Part shown: positions 42,896 through 54,261 of the stretch, piece after piece | Layout: each line of letters opens with the position of its first letter | Position numbering within the stretch: position 1 is the first letter of the stretch | Translations under genes and position numbers: made by a program | Assembly: GCA_029237695.1 (NCBI GenBank) | Contig: CM055265.1 | Span: 75,340,013 to 75,404,012, forward strand | Direction: 5' to 3' | Length of the DNA: 64,000 nt | Source: Conchocele bisecta | Taxonomy: Eukaryota > Mollusca > Bivalvia > Lucinida > Thyasiridae | The notes under the pieces: model-generated | What the model was told of the DNA's origin: nothing | The model's input: the letters and a program-made list of their open reading frames with translations, nothing else | Database searches by the model: none

Positions 42896-44130
42896 GAAAA
42901 CACATTTCCTCCACATAGTGAGTTTCGTACCGCGTCATAAGTAACAACCGATTGTACAACAAACTAGCCTTTGCAACACATTATTGGTCAGTATAATAAA
43001 CCTTTCTTATCCAGAGACTCAATACATTGGTTCAAAAATGATGCCCGCGCTTATCTGAGACCCAGAGCTGTTAAGGCGCCCAGGGCAAACACAAAACAAA
43101 ATCGGGTTTCACAGGCGGAAAACTCAAAACTTCACTTTTTGTCGTGGAGGGACACAATTATATGTAATAATATTTAAGAGTTCTGCGACTTTGTGTGCTT
43201 AATGAAGTTTGTTACAATAATTCATAGGTTGTCGGGAGAATTGGGAACGGCTTGTTACGTTACCCTGTGGATGAATATCAATTGGCTGCCGACTGACAAA
43301 AGGAATATTCCGTCATATGCGACCAGCGTAGCGACCATCCGCGCAGTCTGATCTGGGGCTACGCTGTTCGCCGTTGAGTCAGTGGCTCATTCAATGAAGC
43401 ACACTGTCATCTTTCAAATGATTATAAGTATTATAAAAGAGTTGTTTGACCGTCTAAGATGATAACAATCTGCAATTGTTTGAACTTTAGTAAGGTCAAT
43501 TTTCTCAGCCCGCGCTCCAAATTGGCAACCGGTGGATTAAAAGATCGCTGGCAATTGCGGACCAGTTTATATCGCCGACATTCACCATCCGGACCAGGAT
43601 CTACTTTTATTGTTTTTGCCGCAATAAGAATGAAATACAAATGTACATTATTCAGTCAATCATTGGCGAAGATATAATGTATTCTCTCATCAAATCGTGC
43701 GAAAGCGCAAATTGGTCTGATATTACGATGGGCGAACATCTCGATGGGCGAGAATCAATGCATGTCCTGTTTGTATAGAATATCTATGAATATTGCCGTA
43801 CTGTACGCAACGAAAACGCGTGGTGCTGTCTGTGACTTAAGGAATGGCGTTAATGCTATTTTTGGCCAATATAGCTCTTTGTCTGTGACTGAAAAAATGG
43901 CACTTATATGTGACCGGTCAAGTTCCTGGTTTGTTGCGAACAGTAACTCTTGCAATCTACTCCCGTACCGTACGTAACCAGTACGGACGGTAATCGACAT
44001 ATATTGACCCCCAAAGTACACACTTGTATTTATTCAAACAACACATGCTGTTGAAATCAATACTAAGCTTGCAATATTACTGACGGCCCATCAGAAAACA
44101 AGAGAAAGAAAAAGACATGTATAAGTACCA
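42896..44130. other. Unassigned sequence with family E fragments
   Basis: Fragments of family E: ATGCGACCAGCGTAGC, GCGCAGTCTGATCTGGGGC and GCTGTTCGCC at 43317-43373, and TGTCTGTGACTGAAAAAATGG near 43878. Several 60-90 codon frames on both strands lack signatures. Confidence 0.4.
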
Positions 44131-44465
44131 ATAATTCCAGCACAAAAATATTTACACAATTCCCTAACATTTGGTTGGCCCGTAGCAAGTCTCTGTACAA
44201 AATTTATATCCCAGTAAACTTCCACGCCGAACTACTTTCCGTAACCGTGAGGTGCAGTTAAAACAATTCTTAAGACAACGGAAAATAAACACATTTTCTT
44301 GATGAATTTATTTCAAATGCTGGAATTATAAGGAATGAATGGCCTTTTTGTGGAATTTATCGGGGATATAAACTTGGAAAAGTCGCGGCCTTCGTCCAGT
44401 ATTCCCGCGACTTTTCCAAGTTTATACCTCGATAAATTCCACAAAAAGGCCATTCATTCCTTTAA
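44131..44465. mobile_element. Family A hairpin element, copy 4
   Basis: Body ATAATTCCAGCACAAAAATA first, hairpin to GGCCATTCATTCCTTTAAT. Hairpin loop very short (GGCCTTCG). Confidence 0.75.
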
Positions 44466-44611
44466 TGATTATATATGTATATTACTTACTGAAAATCTCC
44501 GACGACCATTCGACAGAATATAGTTATGCGCATGCCCAACCAGAACGCGCTAATCTTCGTTCCTTTTCCTTCCGGGACGTTGTAACGAAACTTAAACTAC
44601 GTTCCATCGCG

Positions 44612-44847
44612 ACGATAAATTCCACAAAAAGGCCATTCATTCCTTATAATTCCAGCATTTGAAATAAATTCATCAAGAAAATGTGTTTATTTTCCGTTTT
44701 CTTAATAATTATTTTAACTGCGCCTGACGGTTACGGAAAGTAGTTCGGCATGGGAGTTTACTGGGATATAAATTTCGGACAGAGACTTGCTACGGACCAA
44801 TCAAATGTTAAGGAATTGTGTAAATATTTTTTTGTGCTGAAATTATT
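44612..44847. mobile_element. Family A element, copy 5, half hairpin
   Basis: Opposite orientation to copy 4. Starts in the middle of the right hairpin arm (CGATAAATTCCACAAAAAGG) and runs to GTGCTGAAATTATT, where it fuses with a family J element that lacks its first 21 bases. Confidence 0.7.
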
Positions 44848-45131
44848 GCAAAGTAGACTTTTCTAGGAAAGTATACTTTGAGGGAGAAATCATTTATTTT
44901 TCCTGAAATGCATTATTTCATATAGAACAAAGGACTGCATATATTTGATGATTAAAAGTATGCAGAATTATCATACTGAATTTATTACATTATCACAGCC
45001 AAAATGGCTGTGATAATGTAATAAATTCAGTATAATAAACATTAATAAATTTATCCTAAAATTGAAAATTTCTCCCTCAAAGTATACTTTGCTGGAAATG
45101 GATACTTTGCAATGTTGGTGAAATAGGCTAC
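44848..45131. mobile_element. Family J element, solo copy 3, left end lost
   Basis: Starts at GCAAAGTAGACTTTTCTAGG and ends GGTGAAATAGGCTAC. Centre CACAGCCAAAATGGCTGTG. The junction ATTATTGCAAAG is shared with the end of the family A copy. Confidence 0.75.
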
Positions 45132-45239
45132 AGATGGGTGGAGAGTCGTGTATTCGATGACTCTTGCGCGATTAATGCACGGTTTATGTACAATGTATGT
45201 ACGATCGATTGGCCCGTATATAATGTCCTCGTACAGACA

Positions 45240-45655
45240 CAAGGTGCATGATCACGTGGTTACAACAACAACAACGTCGCCCACTCCAAAGTAAGTATTA
45301 TTTGATATTTTCCTTAATATGCAACGGATTTTAATGAACTATCGATCAGCAAACGCGTCTTCATGAGCTGCATTTGGTGGTTTTGGAGTTTGGCCCAGAT
45401 TTATGTCGTTTTTGCGAAGAATCGATTTCCGTGTCAGAGACACGGAAATCGATTCTTCGCCACGGAACTCGATTCTTCGCAAAAACGACAGAAGTTTGGG
45501 CGAAAATAAAGAGACCACCAAATGCAGCTTAACAAGACGTGTTTGATGCGCCATCTTTCATCAAAGTCCGTTACGTAATAAGGACAATATAAAAGAATAC
45601 GTACTTTGCATCGGTACTTGTTGTTGTTGTTAGTACCACGTGATCATACACCTTG
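45240..45655. mobile_element. Family K inverted-repeat element, copy 3
   Basis: CAAGGTGCATGATCACGTGG to CCACGTGATCATACACCTTG. Centre is an added palindrome around ATCGATTTCCGTGTCAGAGA. Confidence 0.75.
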
Positions 45656-45855
45656 AGACAGACGAACTGTGTATTTATCCTTGAATAAAACCTCTCTAAA
45701 CTAGACACAGAACACATCAATATGGTTAATTTCCTCAAGATCACCGTCATTTATGTTATCTCTGATGATAAGGTATGTTGGCTTCGAATCACACAATAGT
45801 ATCTAGTGTTGTTATTTTCTTATAATTCTTACAGAGAATGTCAAGTTGCTATTTT

Positions 45856-46793
45856 AAAGGTACATGCCCACTCAGTAGGCACAAACTGTTCTTTATAGGA
45901 ATTAAATACGTGTATAATCGTGTCACTATTTCACCAGTTCTAAACAGTACGAGTGCCCGCTATACAGATATAATCATTCTGTAATATTTATTTTACTGAA
46001 AGTGACTCGCGGTGGTATCAGGCTATTTTTATATGCAAATGAGGCATGATGTTTTTTAATTATTTATACTACATTGTAATTAAATTAAATTCGTCACCTG
46101 AACAAATCAATGTACTGAACGTTATGAAATATGTTATCTCCACACAAAACGATCGGTGTGTGGAGTAAGTTAACTTTGTAAAACACAGTGTAACTTGCAG
46201 GGTCAGTACTGAAATATATAGCAAATCGTCCACCCCATTTTACTGCTAGCTCCGTACTGTCCCGTGAGACCTAAATGCAATAGCTGCTGTTTTGATTCGT
46301 ATCTTCCAGAATTTAACTGATATACTGAGCACAAAACAGTGAAAACTATAGAGAATAATATATGTAGAGTTTTATATACAAATCAAGACAGACCAAAACG
46401 CCATAGGATAAGTTGGCACAACTATTTTCTTGGTCGTACTCGCCATTTTGGCGTAGCACGATCAATGGCTGCCCCCATACAAATGTGCGTGACACAATAT
46501 GCTATCTCAATGGAGATAACATATACAAATATGTTGACAAATTATAAAGCATGATCATTGCACATCAAACAATACATACAGATCATAAATAGTAATGTCC
46601 GTTAACACTTTAAGGAAACACGGTTATCGCCCCTGACATCATGTGTGGAAATTTACGTCTGATGTAAAATGTATAATAATGCCAATAAATACGTGAGGTA
46701 ATGGTGAATGAATGCTTATTTTGCAGAAATTGGCTCAGATGATATCTCTGATAAAAAGAACATTGTGTGCTTACTGAGTGGGCATGTACCTTT
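45856..46793. mobile_element. Family R element, copy 2, carrying a nested insertion
   Basis: AAAGGTACATGCCCACTCAG to ACTGAGTGGGCATGTACCTTT. It is 938 bases against 475 in copy 1, mostly because of the insert at 46132-46521. Confidence 0.8.
46132..46521. mobile_element. Tc1/mariner-type miniature element inside family R
   Basis: Exact 11-base inverted ends TGTTATCTCCA and TGGAGATAACA, flanked by TA on each side, the target preferred by Tc1/mariner enzymes. Comparison with 41060-41090 and 62600-62625 shows the insertion point. The 71-codon frame 46339-46554 crosses its right border and is not a gene. Confidence 0.65.
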
Positions 46794-46799
46794 ACTGTA

Positions 46800-46860
46800 C
46801 TTGTAATTGTCTTATTATTATTATTCTTATTATTATTATTAATTTAGTATTTTTAAACAA
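46800..46860. repeat. TTA microsatellite
   Basis: TTATTATTATTATTCTTATT and similar, about 40 bases. Confidence 0.7.
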
Positions 46861-46888
46861 TAAACATAGTGCACATATGTCTGACTAA

Positions 46889-46957
46889 GAGTGGTACCTC
46901 ATTAAACCAAACACCCTGGGGGCCTCCCATGGTGTCCGGTTTAAAGAGATTCCACTG
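46889..46957. mobile_element. Family H palindrome, end fragment
   Basis: GTGGTACCTCATTAAACC with CACCCTGGGGGCCTCCCATGGTG and a final GAGATTCCACTG. Only the terminal palindrome of family H is present. Confidence 0.65.
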
Positions 46958-47129
46958 TACAAGGAATTAACGATTAATTAACGAAGTAATTACCTGTAAT
47001 GTTTGTTCCGTACGTTCGTGCGGCGCTAAACACATCCAGCTTACTTGATTGTGACGGCGAGAAATGTCGCAGTGCCCCCAATCACATTCCCAATATCCAA
47101 ACTAGGATCTGTCTTTGACTACTGGCTAT

Positions 47130-47675
47130 GGTGGATGATGTATGCCAGTCATACCTGCTATTAAGGCGTTACTTGGCACATTTATGATACCGAACTACGA
47201 CTACAGAAGCTGTCAAAAAACAGGTTAGAGAATTTTAAAGGGCGCGAAATCGCCCAGGGGGTATACAAAAGTAGTCCGGTATAACATAATAGTGCGGACG
47301 TTTTGAGGTCACAGACACAGCTTGCTTGCAATTCTTGATCCATTACTACCCCGTTTCACTTGAAGAATATTTTGGATATATAAACAATATTGGGGGACAT
47401 GACGTGGTTGGATTTTTATTTCTTAGGAGTAAGTGAACCGATTGTTTAAGTCATGCAGAACCAGTACAGACCGGCTTCATGTCATGTACAAGTAGGTCTC
47501 ACATCACCCATACGAATAGTGAAAGTAGGAGAGAATAGTCTTACTGGATGAGATTCGGTTAAATTATATAGTAAAACTAGTTGGTGTGTTCTAACCTACA
47601 GGCAAATACGTCTATGGTGGGCGATGTACGCCAATCGTACATGCTATATAGCCGTTATTTGGCGCATTTATGATA
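47130..47675. mobile_element. Family W element, copy 2, between 64-base direct repeats
   Basis: The family W body (CAGGTTAGAG at 47222 to TTCTAACCTA at 47597) is flanked on both sides by CTATGGTGG(A/G)(T/C)GATGTA-type sequence ending TTGGC(A/G)CATTTATGAT (47130-47192 and 47612-47675). The flanks are about 85% alike by eye. They could be a pre-existing tandem pair that the element entered or part of a larger unit. Confidence 0.55.
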
Positions 47676-47788
47676 TGGTTTAAGATGGGTGATGTACGTC
47701 AGGCGCACCTTCTAAAAGTGGATGTGAATGGAGAAATGGGGATTATTGGATTTATGATCAGCGTAGCTCTAGGTCAAATAGCACACTC

Positions 47789-47922
47789 TAATGGTGTCCT
47801 GTTTAGAGAGGTTCCACTGTATACAACTTCCCAGTGTATCTATCTTTTATCAGAGTGGAACACCACTAAATCGGACAACCTGGGGACATCACAGGGTGTC
47901 CGGTTTAAAGAGGTTCCACTGT
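47789..47922. mobile_element. Two family H end fragments
   Basis: GGTGTCCTGTTTAGAGAGG with TTCCACTG ends near 47820; a second GAGTGGAACACCACTAAATC to AAAGAGGTTCCACTG palindrome spans 47851-47922. Confidence 0.6.
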
Positions 47923-48289
47923 ATAAAATGTCCCCAGCGTACATACATTTATTCGCATTAAAGGTGCTCCAGGACTTATATGAGATATTTAAGAAACTGC
48001 ATTTCGACGCTGGTTTAAACAGCAGCTACATGTGACGTATATTAGCCACCATACCATTGTCGTGTAGAATATCAGTAAATTACTGGATTTTACGTCGTTG
48101 CTTCGCCGCAGATTTTCGCATCATATATATAACATGAATATGACGTATGTAACAAAAATAAAAGTAAACGATTACACAATTAGAAATGTAGGCGTTCATA
48201 TATGAACATCTAAAATTGAATTTCCTCAGAATGGCAAACATAGTATCGTACGTGGGTGAATATGAAGCATGAAGTAATAACCAGAGATT
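47923..48289. other. Unassigned sequence
   Basis: No gene or repeat recognised. Confidence 0.35.
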
Positions 48290-49005
48290 TGCCACCAGGT
48301 TCCTATGTTGACTGTACTATGGTGAGCCACCAGGTCCCTATGTTGACTGTACTATGGTGAGCCACCAGGTCCCTATATATGTTGACTGTACCATGGTGAG
48401 CCACCAGGTTCCTATGTTGACTGTACTATGGTGAGCCACCAGGTCCCTATGTTGACTGTACTATGGTGAACCACCAGGTCCCTATGTTGACTGTACTATG
48501 GTGAGCCACCAGGTCACTATGTTAATTGTACTACGGTGAGTCACCAGATCCATAAGTTAACTGTACTATGGTGAGCCCCCAGATCCCTATGTTGATTATA
48601 CTATGGTAAGCCACCAGGTCCCTATGTTTACTGTACTATGGTGAGTCACCAAGTCCCTATGTTGACAGTACTATGGTGAGCCACAATGTCCCTATGTTGA
48701 CTTACTATGGTGAGCCTCCAGGTCGCTATGTTGACTGTACTATGCAGGCCCGTAGCCAGGGGGGTCGGAGCGGTCGGACGACCCCCGCCCAGCCTCGAGG
48801 TCCACCTTTTTAGCCTCGATGTCCACTTTTTAGATCCCCTAGATACCTCAGGCCCCTTGGGCCTTCGAAACGACCCTCCCCCTTCAAACAGGTCTGGCTA
48901 CGGGCCTGCTATGGTGAGCCCCCCAGGTCCCTATGTTGTATGTACTATGGTGAACCTCCAGGTCCCTACGTTGACTGTACTATGGCGAGCCCCCAGGTCC
49001 CTATA
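48290..49005. repeat. 35-base minisatellite
   Basis: About 16 units of GCCACCAGGTCCCTATGTTG followed by ACTGTACTATGGTGA, some with one to four base changes. Interrupted at 48745-48908 by a family U element. No credible coding. Confidence 0.85.
48745..48908. mobile_element. Family U miniature element with CTATG target duplication
   Basis: CAGGCCCGTAGCCAGGGGGG to TCTGGCTACGGGCCTG. CTATG at 48740-48744 is repeated at 48909-48913, and the neighbouring minisatellite units give the empty site ACTATGGTGAG. A 5-base duplication narrows the superfamily but does not name it. The 113-codon frame across it is not a gene. Confidence 0.75.
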
Positions 49006-49074
49006 CACTAGGGGAGCCTGGCTAGCCGGTGATGGTCTGCTTCAGTGAATACAGTAGATGTATGCGCAATAGCA

Positions 49075-49078
<4 letters not shown>

Positions 49079-49173
<95 letters not shown>

Positions 49174-49175
49174 AG

Positions 49176-49217
<42 letters not shown>

Positions 49218-49228
49218 GGAGGGAGAGG

Positions 49229-49307
<79 letters not shown>

Positions 49308-49340
49308 AGGGAGGGAGGGAGGGAGGGAGGGAGGGAGGGA
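49079..49340. repeat. GA and GGGA homopurine tract
   Basis: About 260 bases almost without pyrimidines on the plus strand: (GA)n with a few T or C interruptions, then (GGGA)n near 49300. Serine/leucine and arginine/glutamate frames across it are artefacts. Such mirror-type homopurine runs can form triplex DNA. Confidence 0.9.
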
Positions 49341-49659
49341 GCGAGATACACTACATAGGGAGAGCACGACAGAGCGAGTGTCAAGTGTAAAGCAGAGGAT
49401 GTGAGCGATAGTGAGACAGAGAGCGAGGGATGATGGGGAGCAGAGCGCTAGCGAGCGAGCGTATAGAAGAAGAGATGAGAAGAGAGAAGAGAGGAGAGAG
49501 AGAGAGAGAAGAGAGGAGGGAGATGGGAGCGAGGGAGGGAGGGATTGGGAGGGAGGGAAATACACTACATAGGAAGACACGACAGAGCGTAGTGTCATTA
49601 AAGAGAGGATGTGGAGCGATAGTGAGACTGAGAACGCAGGGAATGATGGGAGCAGAGCG

Positions 49660-49711
<52 letters not shown>

Positions 49712-49866
49712 AGGGAGGGAGGGAGTAAAAGGAGAAAGGGGCTAAAGAGAGATAGGGAGATACACTACATAGGGAGAGCACGACAGAGCGAGTGTCTTAA
49801 AGAGAGGATGTGAGCGATAGTGAGACAGAGAGCGAGGGATGATGGGGAGCAGACCGAGCGAGCGAA

Positions 49867-49905
<39 letters not shown>

Positions 49906-49920
49906 AGAGAGAGTTAGTTC
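49341..49920. repeat. Compound satellite built on GA runs, three units
   Basis: The block AGATACACTACATAGG, AGCACGACAGAGCG, GAGTGTC, GAGGATGTG, AGCGATAGTGAGAC, GAGGGATGATGGGGAGCAG occurs at about 49345, 49557 and 49757 (spacings near 212 and 200), each followed by a GA run and a GGGA run. Confidence 0.8.
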
Positions 49921-50187
49921 CCAATCAATCAGTAGTATTGGTCCAATTGCTCATACATAAGTACTGACATTTCCTGACACAGAACTGTCACCAGGGAATA
50001 GCAACAAGAGGATAAAACCGCCCTTTGCTGATGGCGTGTACCCTCTCATTCCTATACCAACCCAATACGGTGAGGATACGATCACAGTATTAAACCGTGT
50101 TGTACTAACACTGACAGTGGGTGATGTACGTTGCACGAACTTGTTAAGTCGGCCCGGATGATGCCGATCTAATGGCTGCAACACTTT

Positions 50188-50240
50188 CGGAGTTATTTTG
50201 AGAAAACTTACATTTTGTAAGTTTTCTCGAAATAATTCCG
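50188..50240. repeat. Small hairpin
   Basis: CGGAGTTATTTTGAGAAAAC pairs with GTTTTCTCGAAATAATTCCG with two mismatches and an ACATTTTGT-type loop. The 320 bases to the left hold no gene that I can support. Confidence 0.6.
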
Positions 50241-50727
50241 GAACGGCTAAGCTATGACTACGGCACCACACGTATGAATATAATGTATTTGTCCAGGGTA
50301 TCTGCGCCTAATCGCATATAAATTGCTCCAGTAATGTGTCTGAAATTGTAGGCGAGAGTGGTTCAAATGAACACGTGTGCGTTACGGAAATTATCCATTG
50401 TGACTAAACCATATGACGAAGATCTTGCAAAAAGCTGATGTTAAAAAGTCCACTTAAATGTTTATGTGTAGGGAGAAGTGGAGAAATTATGTTTGCAGAC
50501 TCTTTGCAGGGTATGTGTCCTAAATACGATAAATGAACTCTTTCCAGACCCAAAGAGTATCCAAAGCGATCAAATGTGCATAAATCACAATGGCCACATA
50601 TCTATATTTAGTTTGCGAAACTGGATGAATGCAATGACAAATTTGAAAATATGTGAAGGTTTCTAGAGAACAGTTCTTGGAATATTTGGACGGTCCAGCT
50701 CTCGAGCAAAATAAGAAACATTTACAC
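50241..50727. other. Unassigned sequence
   Basis: A 62-codon frame at 50478-50666 has no recognisable feature. Confidence 0.35.
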
Positions 50728-50915
50728 CAGGGGGTTACCAGGGCGTCCGGCTTAAAGAGGTTTCACTCTAATTCAGGCAGTTGATCGTTCTGAGCCATAG
50801 TTATGTGCTATGCGATCACGAACATACATTATCACCTGATATAAATTAGCAAGAAACTCATCAGAAATAATATCACATGTGTTTTCTTGGTGTCCGGTTT
50901 AGAGAGGTTCCACTG
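50728..50915. mobile_element. Family H element, left end lost
   Basis: CAGGGCGTCCGGCTTAAAGAGG, TTCTGAGCCATAGTTATGTG and right end GAGAGGTTCCACTG. Confidence 0.7.
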
Positions 50916-51065
50916 TATTTGTTGGATGGTGAACATGTGCTGTAACACTGCACTGTTAGTACAACAACGTTTGCAACTGTGACAACATCCAATGTGCATA
51001 TTTGAGAAGTTTTTGTGCAAGGTCAAATCTTACTTCTTTGCGACTTCAACTCAACTGTAATTGTT

Positions 51066-51468
51066 ATGGAGCCCGGCAATGGACATGGAATTGTTTTATT
51101 AATTCGTTCCCACTAAATAATAATTCGTTCCCTCAATTTAACAATTCGATTCCACGATATAGCAATTCGTTCCCTCGAATTAACAATTCGCTCCCACGAA
51201 ATGACAATTCGTTCCCTCAATTTAACAATTCGTTCCCTCGAATTAACAATTCGTTCCCACGATATAACAATTCGTTCCAACGAACTAACAATTCGTAATG
51301 AATTGTTATTTCATGGGAACAAATTGTTAAATTGAGGGAAAGAATTGTTAATTCTTGGGAACGAATTGTTAATTTTGGGAACGAATTGTTAAATTGAGGG
51401 AACGAATTGTTATTTCGTGGGAACGAATTTATAAAAAAATAATTCTACGTCCTTTGCGGGGCTCCGTA
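51066..51468. mobile_element. Family G foldback element, copy 3
   Basis: ATGGAGCCCGGCAATGGAC to GTCCTTTGCGGGGCTCCGT. Nine forward modules 51102-51297, then inverted modules. The order of the variable 7-base parts is the same as in copy 1 apart from one missing module. Confidence 0.8.
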
Positions 51469-51609
51469 AAATGTTGCACAAAAACCTGCCAATCGCCGTC
51501 TACCTTGCCAGTGTGTTATCTACACCATAGCACGTGACAGAGGGTAGTTAATGGGTTAAGGGCATATATACCAGGCGACACCATGTATGTGACATTGCAT
51601 TTGCAATCG

Positions 51610-53480
51610 ATACATTAGCGCGGAAACACGCAACAGTTTTCCGTAGAAACACTCGGCATTTCTTCCACGGAAACACTCGCCACTTTTCCGTAGAAACACA
51701 CGGCACTTTTCCATAGAAATACACGGCACTTTTCCCTAGAAATACTCGGCACTTTTCCATATAAATACTCGGCACATTTCCATAGAAATACACGGCACTT
51801 TTCCATAGAAATACACGGCACTTTTCCCTATAAATACTCGGCACTTTTCCATAGAAATACTCGGCACTTTTCCGTAGAAATACACGGCATGTTTCCGTAG
51901 AAACACTCGACATTTTTCCATAGAAACACACGTTTTCGCAGACACACGCGACATCCTTCCGTAGAAACACGAGGCATTTTTCCATAGAAATACACGGCAG
52001 ACACAGGACACTTTTCCGTAGAAACACTCGACAGAAACAAACGGCACTGGACACTTACTCTTCCTACACATACTCTTCTGCAGAATACTTGGCACTACAT
52101 GGCAGATATATTCGGCACTTTTCCACAGAAACACTCGGCAGAAACACACGGAACTTTTTCGCAGAAACACTCGGCACTACTCGGCAGAAACACTGGGAAC
52201 TTTTCCGAAGAAACACTCGGCAGAAATACACGACACTTTTCCGCGGAAACACTAGGCACTTTTCCGTAGAAACATTGGACACTTACTCTTCCGCAGAATA
52301 CTCGGCACTACTCGGCAGAAACACTCGGTACTTTTCCGTAGAAACACTCGGTAGAAACACTTGACACTTTTCCGTAGAAACACTGGACACTTACTCTTCC
52401 GCAGAATAATCGGCACTACTCCGCAGAAACACTCGGCACTTTACCGTAGAAACACTCGGCACTTTTCCGCAGAAACACGCGACACTTTTCCGTAGAAACA
52501 CTCGGCACTTTTCCATAGAAATACACGGCACTTTACCTTAGAAACACTCGGCCCTTTTCCGAAGAAACACTCGGCACTTTTCCGCTGAAACACTCGACAC
52601 TTTTCCGTAGAAACACACGGCACTTTTCTGTAGAAAAACTCGGCCCTTTTCCGCAAAAACACTCGGCACTTTTCCGTAGAAACACTGGGCCCTTTTCGGT
52701 ATGAAACACCGCAGAAATACCCGGCAGAAATACACGACACTTTTTCGCGGAAACACTCGGCACTTTTCTGTAGAAACACTGGACACTTATTCTTCCGCAG
52801 AATACTCGGCACTACTCGGCAGAAACACTCGGCACTTTTCCGTAGAAACACTGGACACTGTTCCGTAGAAACACACGGCACTTTTCCGTAGAAACACTGA
52901 ACACTTACTCTTCCGAAGAATACTCAGCACTACTCGGCACTTTTCCACAGAAACACTCGGCACTCTTCCAAAGAAACACTTTTACACAGAGACACTCGGT
53001 ACGTTTCCACAGAAACACACAACACTTTTCCGCAGAAACACTCGACACCTTTCTGCAGAAACACTCGGCCCTTTTTTCCGCAGAAACACTCGACACTTTT
53101 TCGTAGAAACACTCGGCACTTTTCCGTAGAAACACTGGATACTTTTACGCAGAAACACTCGGCACATTCCACAGAAACACTCGGCACACTTGACACTTTT
53201 CCGCTGAAACACTCGGCACTTTTTTCACCGAAGCTCTTTGCAGAATCGTCTTTTCTTCGCAGGAACACTCCGGAGAGGCTCGCATGTTTTTCTGCAGAAA
53301 CACTCGGCAGCAACGCTCGGCACCTTTCCGTAGAAACTATTTGCCACGTCTCCAGAGAAAAACTCGACACTTTCCTGCAGGAACACAATACGGAAACACT
53401 CATCACGTTTCTGTACAAACACTTGGAACTGTTCGGTAGAAACATTCGAGACTTTTCCGTAGAAACACTAGATATATTTC
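51610..53480 (-). repeat. 23-base minisatellite, 1.9 kb
   Basis: Unit ACTTTTCCGTAGAAACACTC plus GGC. Variants change GTAG to GCAG or ATAG. Because 23 is not divisible by three and the unit has no stop in any minus-strand frame, all three minus frames read the same 23-residue peptide (KCRVFLRKSAECF and PSVSTE), giving about ten overlapping frames of 65-191 codons. Short linkers such as GGACACTTACTCTTCCGCAG recur about every 230-260 bases in the middle part, a possible higher-order repeat. Not a gene. Confidence 0.9.
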
Positions 53481-53628
53481 TGCAGAAAGTCTCCACATGC
53501 TCCATACGTTTTCACTGAAACACTCGTGGCTTCTGTGAAGTAACACTCGGTATGTTTCCATTGAAACACTTGCTAGAAATCCATTGTGTTTCTGTAAAAC
53601 GATAGTGAGATTTCACACTCATGTGGGT

Positions 53629-53871
53629 GTGACTGGGGAAATGGGGCTTATGGGTTTGCGATCAGTGTAGATCCAGATCAGACTGTGCATACGCACAGTC
53701 TGATCTGGATATGCACTGGTCGCCATTCCATTAATGAAACACCAGTCATGCTGCTAGCAAGTAATGCAAATAGTTATCAGACACGTCCTACTCCAGGAGT
53801 GTTCTATTTGATCACGATCGATAACTGACCATACATCCCATAAGCCCCATTTATCCAGTCACATCGACATA
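53629..53871. mobile_element. Family E element, copy 8, complete
   Basis: GGGTGTGACTGGGGAAATGG to CATTTATCCAGTCACATCG. A perfect inner palindrome: CAGACTGTGCATACGCACAG with GTCTG. Confidence 0.75.
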
Positions 53872-54261
53872 TATATAATTGAATCTTTTCCACAGAAACT
53901 TTTAAAATAAATTGATTCTCAGATATGCTCAGGATTTCATTTGTTAAAATAATGTTTAACAAAAATAAGTTACCTAATATTATCCTCGCAAGGGATTTTG
54001 AAAATTATCTTGTATATGGTTGACGCACACCAGACCATAGCAGGTCATCGCTGCTTCGCTTCGCTTCTTACCTCCAAATAGCTGTAGTGGGCACGGCCGG
54101 CAACTCCATCCCTTAAGACAATATGGATTGTTTTTAACCTACGGTTATCCTTTCCATCCATATTAACCTTCTACCATACGTTTGCTGCCTTTTATCCACT
54201 AATTTGCTCCTAACGCGCATTCTGCTAAAAATCCCCGCGAGGCAGTATAAGTAGACTTATT
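53872..54261. other. Unassigned sequence
   Basis: CGCTGCTTCGCTTCGCTTC is a small repeat; no gene seen. Confidence 0.35.

Noticed and set aside
48707..49048. 113-codon plus-strand frame with a Pro/Gly-rich part
   Set aside because: Formed by the 35-base minisatellite and a family U insertion.
49008..49781. 257-codon Ser/Leu-rich minus-strand frame
   Set aside because: GA microsatellite and compound GA satellite read on the opposite strand.
52930..53505. Open frame of 191 codons and related minus-strand frames with Cys-rich repeats
   Set aside because: Translation of the 23-base minisatellite in three frames; the apparent cysteine pattern follows from the repeat unit.
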